Assembly (NCBI GenBank): GCA_964019135.1
Contig: OZ025261.1
Coordinates: 35,020,820-35,084,819 of the forward strand
DNA length: 64,000 nucleotides
Direction of reading: 5' to 3'
From: Arenicola marina
Taxonomy: Eukaryota; Annelida; Polychaeta; Arenicolidae
Of this stretch, positions 59,641 to 64,000 are shown in pieces. The position numbers and the translations under genes were made by a program. The notes beneath the pieces are model-generated. The model ran no database searches and was not told the DNA's origin. It saw only the letters and a program-made list of their open reading frames with translations. Position 1 is the first letter of the stretch. Every line of letters starts with the position of its first letter.

Positions 59641-60048
59641 CCCATTACCTCCTATAGTGTACCCCTGCCGACTAACTCCTATAGTACACTGCTGTCCATT
59701 AACTACCCGTGCCCACTAACTCCTATAGTACACTGCTGTCCATTAACTACCCCTGCCCACTAACTCCTATAGTACACCCCTGTCCATTAAATACCCCAGC
59801 CCATTAACTCCTATAGTGCACACCTCCCCATCAACTTCTATAGTGCACACCTCCCCATCAACTCCTATAGTGTACCCCTGCCCACTAACTCCTACAGTAC
59901 ACTGCTGTCCATTAACTACCCCAGCCCATTAACTCCTATAGTGCACACCTCCCCAACAACTCCTATAATGTACCCCTGCCCACTAACTCCTATAGTACAC
60001 CCCTGCGCATTACCTCCCATGGTGTACCCGTGCCTATTAGCTCCTATA
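59641..60048. repeat. 27-bp degenerate minisatellite, about 15 copies
   Basis: Variants of CCCATTAACTCCTATAGTAC plus ACCCCTG recur about every 27 bp. It abuts the 37-bp array without a spacer. Confidence 0.88.
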
Positions 60049-62840
60049 GTTACATTGGGGCAAGAACCAGCCTATTTCGTATCTTTACATTGGGCCCAGA
60101 AGCAGCCTATTTCGTATCTTTACATTGGGGCAATAACCAGCCTATTTTGCATCTTTACATTGGGGCCAGAACCAGCCTATTTCGCATCCTTACATTGGGC
60201 CAGAACCAGCCTATTTCGCATCTTTACATTGGGCCCACAACCAGCCTATTTCGTATCTTTACATTGGGCCCAGAACCAGCCTATTTCGTATCTTTACATT
60301 GGGGCAAGAACCAGCCTATTTCGTATCTTTACATTGTCGCAAGAACCAGCCTATTTCGTATCTTTACATTGCGCCCAGAACCAGCCTATTTCGTATCTTT
60401 ACATTAGGGCCAGAACCAGTCTATTTCGCATCCTTACCTTGGGCCCAGAACCAGCCTATTTCGTATCTTTACATTGGGGCAAGAACCAGCCTATTTCGTA
60501 TCTTTACATTGTCGCAAGAACCAGCCTATTTCGTCTCTTTACATTAGGGCCACAACCGGCCTATTTCGCATCTTTTCATTGGGGCCAGAACCAGTCTATT
60601 TCGCATCTTTACATCGGAGCAAGAACCAGCCTATTTCGTATCTTTACCTTGGGGCCAGAACCAGCCTATTTCGCATCTTTACATTGGGCCCAGAACCAGC
60701 CTATTTCGTATCTTTACATTGTCGCAAGAACCAGCCTATTTCGTATCTTTACATTGGGCCCAGAACCAGCCTATTTTGTATCTTTACATTGGGGCCAGAA
60801 CCAGCCTATTTCGTATCTTTACCTTGGGGCCAGAACCGGCCTATTTCGTATCTTTACATTGGGGCAAGAACCAGCCTATTTCGTATCTTTACATTGTCGC
60901 AAGAACCAGCCTATTTCGTATCTTTACATTAGGGCCAGAACCGGCCTATTTCGTATCGTTTCATTGGGGCCAGAACCAGTCTATTTCGCATCTTTACATC
61001 GGAGCAAGAACCAGCCTATTTCGTATCTTTACCTTGGGGTCAGAACCAGCCTATTTCGCATCTTTACATTGGGCCCAGAACCAGCCTATTTCGTATCTTT
61101 ACATTGTCGCAAGAACCAGCCTATTTCGTATCTTTACATTGGGCCCAGAACCAGCCTATTTCGTATCTTTACATTGGGGCCAGAACCAGCCTATTTCGTA
61201 TCTTTACCTTGGGGCCAGAACCGGCCTATTTCGTATCTTTACATTGGGGCCAGAAGCAGCTTATTTCGTATCTTTACATTGGGCCCAGAAGCAGCCTATT
61301 TCGTATCTTTACATTGGGGCAATAACCAACCTATTTTGCATCCTTACATTGGGGCCAGAACCAGCCTATTTCGCATCTTTACATTGGGCCCACAACCAGC
61401 CTATTTCGTATCTTTACATTGGGCCCAGAACCAGCCTATTTCGTATCTTTACATTGGGGCAAGAACCAGCCTATTTCGTATCTTTACATTGTCGCAAGAA
61501 CCAGCCTATTTCGTATCTTTACATTGCGCCCAGAACCAGCCTATTTCGTATCTTTACATTAGGGCCAGAACCAGTCTATTTCGCATCCTTACCTTGGGCC
61601 CAGAACCAGCCTATTTCGTATCTTTACATTGGGGCAAGAACCAGCCTATTTCGTATCTTTACATTGTCGCCAGAACCAGCCTATTTCGTATCTTTACATT
61701 AGGGCCAGAACCGGCCTATTTCGTATCTTTTCATTGGGGCCAGAACCAGTCTATTTCGCATCTTTACATCGGAGCAAGAACCAGCCTATTTCGTATCTTT
61801 ACCTTGGGGCCAGAACCAGCCTATTTCGCATCTTTACATTGGGCCCAGAACCAGCCTATTTCGTATCTTTACATCGTCGCAAGAACCAGCCTATTTCGTA
61901 TCTTTACATTGGGGCCAGAACCAGCCTATTTCGTATCTTTACATTGGGGCCAGAACCAGCCTATTTCGTATCTTTACATTAGGCCCAGAACCAGCCTATT
62001 TCGTATCTTTACATTAGGGCCAGAACCAGCCTATTTCGTATCTTTACATTAGGGCCAGAACCGGCCTATTTCGTATCTTTATATTGGGACCAGAACCAGC
62101 CTATTTCGTATCTTTACATTGGGGCAAGAACCAGCCTACTTCGTATCTTTACATTGTCGCAAGAACCAGCCTATTTCGTATCTTTACATTAGGGCCAGAA
62201 CCGGCCTATTTCGTATCTTTTCATTGGGGCCAACACCAGTCTATTTCGCATCTTTACATCGGAGCAAGAACCAGCCTATTTCGTATCTTTACCTTGCGGC
62301 CAGAACCAGCCTATTTCGCATCTTTACATTGGGCCCAGAACCAGCCTATTTCGTATCTTTACATCGGAGCAAGAACCAGCCTATTTCGTATCTTTACATT
62401 GTCGCAAGAACCAGCCTATTTCGTATCTTTACATTAGGGCCAGAACCAGCCTATTTCGTATCTTTACATTGGGGCCAGAACCAGCCTATTTCGTATCTTT
62501 ACATTGGGGCCAGAACCAGCCAATTTCGTATCTTTACATTAGGGCCAGAACCAGCCTATTTCGTATCTTTACATTGGGGCCAGAACCAGCCAATTTCGTA
62601 TCTTGACATTGGGGCCAAAACCAGCCTATTTCGTATCTTTACATTGGGGCCAGAACCAGCCAATTTCGTATCTTTACATTGGGGCCAGAAGCAGCCTATT
62701 TCGTATCTTTACATTGGGGCCAGAACCAGCCAATTTCGTATCTTTACATTGGGGCCAGAACCAGCCTATTTCGTATCTTTACATTGGGGCCAGAACCAGC
62801 CTATTTCGTATCTTTACATTGGGGCCAGAACCAGCTTATT
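60049..62840. repeat. 37-bp minisatellite, about 75 copies, higher-order structure
   Basis: The unit is TTACATTGGGGCCAGAACCA plus GCCTATTTCGTATCTTT. Typed variants (GTCGCAAG, CATCGGAGCAAG, TAGGGCC, GGGCCCACAACC) keep the same order in repeated blocks. The GGGCCCAGAAGCAGCC plus GGGGCAATAACCA marker occurs near 60091 and again near 61280, so a block of about 1.19 kb was duplicated. The 37-bp length gives an open 37-residue super-repeat, which explains the long plus-strand frames. Confidence 0.96.
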
Positions 62841-62895
62841 GCTAATGCAGTCGATGGTTCAATATAATGCGAGTTGAAGCAGAGGTGAAGACTGC

Positions 62896-63829
62896 AGTGT
62901 GGCCCTTACCGTGATGGTCACCATGGCGTAGGGTGGCCCTTACTGTGATGGTCACCCAGGCGTAGTGTGGCCCTTACCGTGATGGTCACCCTGGCGTAGT
63001 GTGGCCTTTACCGTGATGGTCACCAAGGCGTAGTGTGGCCCTTACCGTGATGGTCACCCAGGCGTAGGGTGGCCCTTACTGTGATGGTCACCCAGGCATA
63101 GTGTGGCCCTTACCGTGATGGTCACCATGGCGTAGTGTGTGGCCCTAACCGTGATGGTCACCCTGGCGTAGTGTGGCCCTTACCGTGATGGTCACCCTGG
63201 CGTAGTGTGGCCCTTACCTTGATGGAATGGAATGGAATGTTGGTGTTTTAGGCCACTTTTGTGCACATACAGGCTAAATTGGGCCAAGGAACCTCCCGAG
63301 ACGATGAAGGATGAAGGAATGAAACATGCCCCAGATTAGGTGCCCGAGCCCGGATTCGAACCCAGGACCTATTGATCTGCGGTCTAGTGCGCTAACCACT
63401 ACACCAGGGAGGCCCCCTTACCTTGATGGTCACCATGGCATAGTCTGGCACTTAACGTGATGGTCACCCAGGCGTCGTGTGGCCCTTACCGTGATGGTCA
63501 CCCAGGCGTAGTGTAGCCCTTACCGTGATGGTCACCCAGGCGTAGTGTGGCCCTTACCGTGATGGTCACCCAGGCGTCGTGTGGCCCTTACCGTGATGGT
63601 CACCCAGGCGTAGTGTAGCCCTTACCGTGATGGTCACCCAGGCGTAGTGTGGCCCTTACCGTGATGGTCACCCAGGCGTAGTGTAGCCCTTACCGTGATG
63701 GTCACCCAGGCGTCGTGTGGCCCTTACCGTGATGGTCACCCAGGCGTAGCGTAGCCCTTACCGTGATGGTCACCCAGGCGTAGTGTGGCCCTTACCGTGA
63801 TGGTCACCCAGGCGTAGTGTGGCTCTTAC
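62896..63829 (-). repeat. 34-bp minisatellite made of exon end plus donor site, about 22 copies
   Basis: Read on the gene strand, each 34-bp unit is about 20 bases identical to the end of exon 63830-63921 (ACGCCTGGGTGACCATCACG) followed by GTAAGGGCCACACT. Every unit has a canonical 5' splice site at the same place as the real one. A SINE interrupts the array at 63226-63414. The array touches the real donor directly. Confidence 0.93.
63226..63414 (-). mobile_element. Complete SINE, family A, inserted in the donor-site array
   Basis: On the minus strand the tRNA-like head reads CCTGGTGTAGTGGTTAGCGC (A box) and CTGGGTTCGAATCCGGGC (B box). The body has TCTCGGGAGGTTCCTTGGCC, AATTTAGCC and TATGTGCACAAAAGTGGC, and the element ends in an ATTCC tail (AATGGAATGGAATG on the plus strand). 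A 15-bp direct repeat, CCCTTACCTTGATGG, flanks it at 63211-63225 and 63415-63429. Both copies share a T where nearly all other array units have G, so this is a true target duplication and not just the array period. Confidence 0.9.
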
Positions 63830-63921
63830 CGTGATGGTCACCCAGGCGTTACCGTCCCCTGCCCGCACGATGCTGAAGACAGACAGCACCATCATAGCGC
63901 CCCCAATCACAACTCCGGCGA
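63830..63921 (-). CDS. 92-bp exon: transmembrane helix, most 5' exon in the window
   Basis: The acceptor GTCCTTGGTCCTTGCAG has a pyrimidine-rich tract, and the donor is ATCACG/GTAAGA. It enters with two bases of a split codon and leaves in phase 0. After the split codon it encodes AGVVIGGAMMVLSVFSIVRA and GDGNAWVTIT, a membrane helix and a short loop, so the next exon's LVVGLVFVMAG would give the second helix of a hairpin. Upstream exons must lie beyond position 64000. The end of the exon is the source of the adjoining 34-bp array. Confidence 0.72.
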
Positions 63922-64000
63922 CTGCAAGGACCAAGGACAAAACTTAATACCGTCATAACGCCGTAGTTGTCACATCTCCATTATGTCATAAAGTCATAGC
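63922..64000 (-). other. Intron upstream of the first visible exon
   Basis: Only the acceptor-side intron of the minus-strand gene is in view. The 5' part of the gene is outside the window. Confidence 0.6.

Noticed and set aside
59941..62877. 703-codon plus-strand frame and its relatives
   Set aside because: Pure 37-bp repeat translated in shifting frames. It is intronic on the other strand to a better-supported gene.

Overview
The window is animal nuclear DNA, most likely from an invertebrate. Coding exons are short and lie in introns with GT/AG borders. The mobile elements are LINEs with animal-type reverse transcriptases, tRNA-derived SINEs and LTR-like repeats. The LINE C-termini look like those common in molluscs and other lophotrochozoans, so a mollusc is a reasonable guess, but the sequence alone does not fix the species.

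Minisatellites dominate. About two-fifths of the window is tandem arrays with units of 11 to 87 bp. Nearly all the long open frames lie inside these arrays and are artefacts of stop-free repeat units, not genes.

Layout. 0-4 kb: arrays with telomere-like hexamers and an 81-bp array. 4.7-7.8 kb: two broken LINE 3' ends, one inserted into a 36-bp minisatellite. 8.1-15.0 kb: two similar LTR-like sequences in the same orientation, enclosing arrays and a minus-strand LINE end. 15-21 kb: mostly unassigned, with a 52-bp array and a tRNA-derived SINE. 21.3-28.2 kb: four G-rich arrays almost end to end. 28-34 kb: mostly unassigned, with SINE, MITE-like and LINE relics. 34.9-39.1 kb: a nearly complete but dead LINE (ORF1, endonuclease, reverse transcriptase, C-terminal Cys/His domain) with a foldback element in ORF1. 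39.6-40.8 kb: small arrays.

40.9-63.9 kb: one minus-strand gene. Five exons can be joined by splice sites and compatible phases: 63830-63921, 45460-45534, 44319-44357, 43693-43773 and 40930-41574. Together they encode the C-terminal part of a multi-pass membrane protein with a long basic, Pro/Ser-rich tail. Its 5' exons lie beyond the right edge. I do not recognise the family.

The most striking observation concerns the 18.3-kb intron of this gene. The array touching its 5' splice site is built from copies of the exon end plus the donor site (about 22 copies). The array touching its 3' splice site is built from copies of the acceptor plus the exon start (about 20 copies). Both ends of one intron therefore carry tandemly multiplied splice sites. 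In the next-to-last intron, the tRNA-like head of a SINE is also amplified into a seven-unit array.
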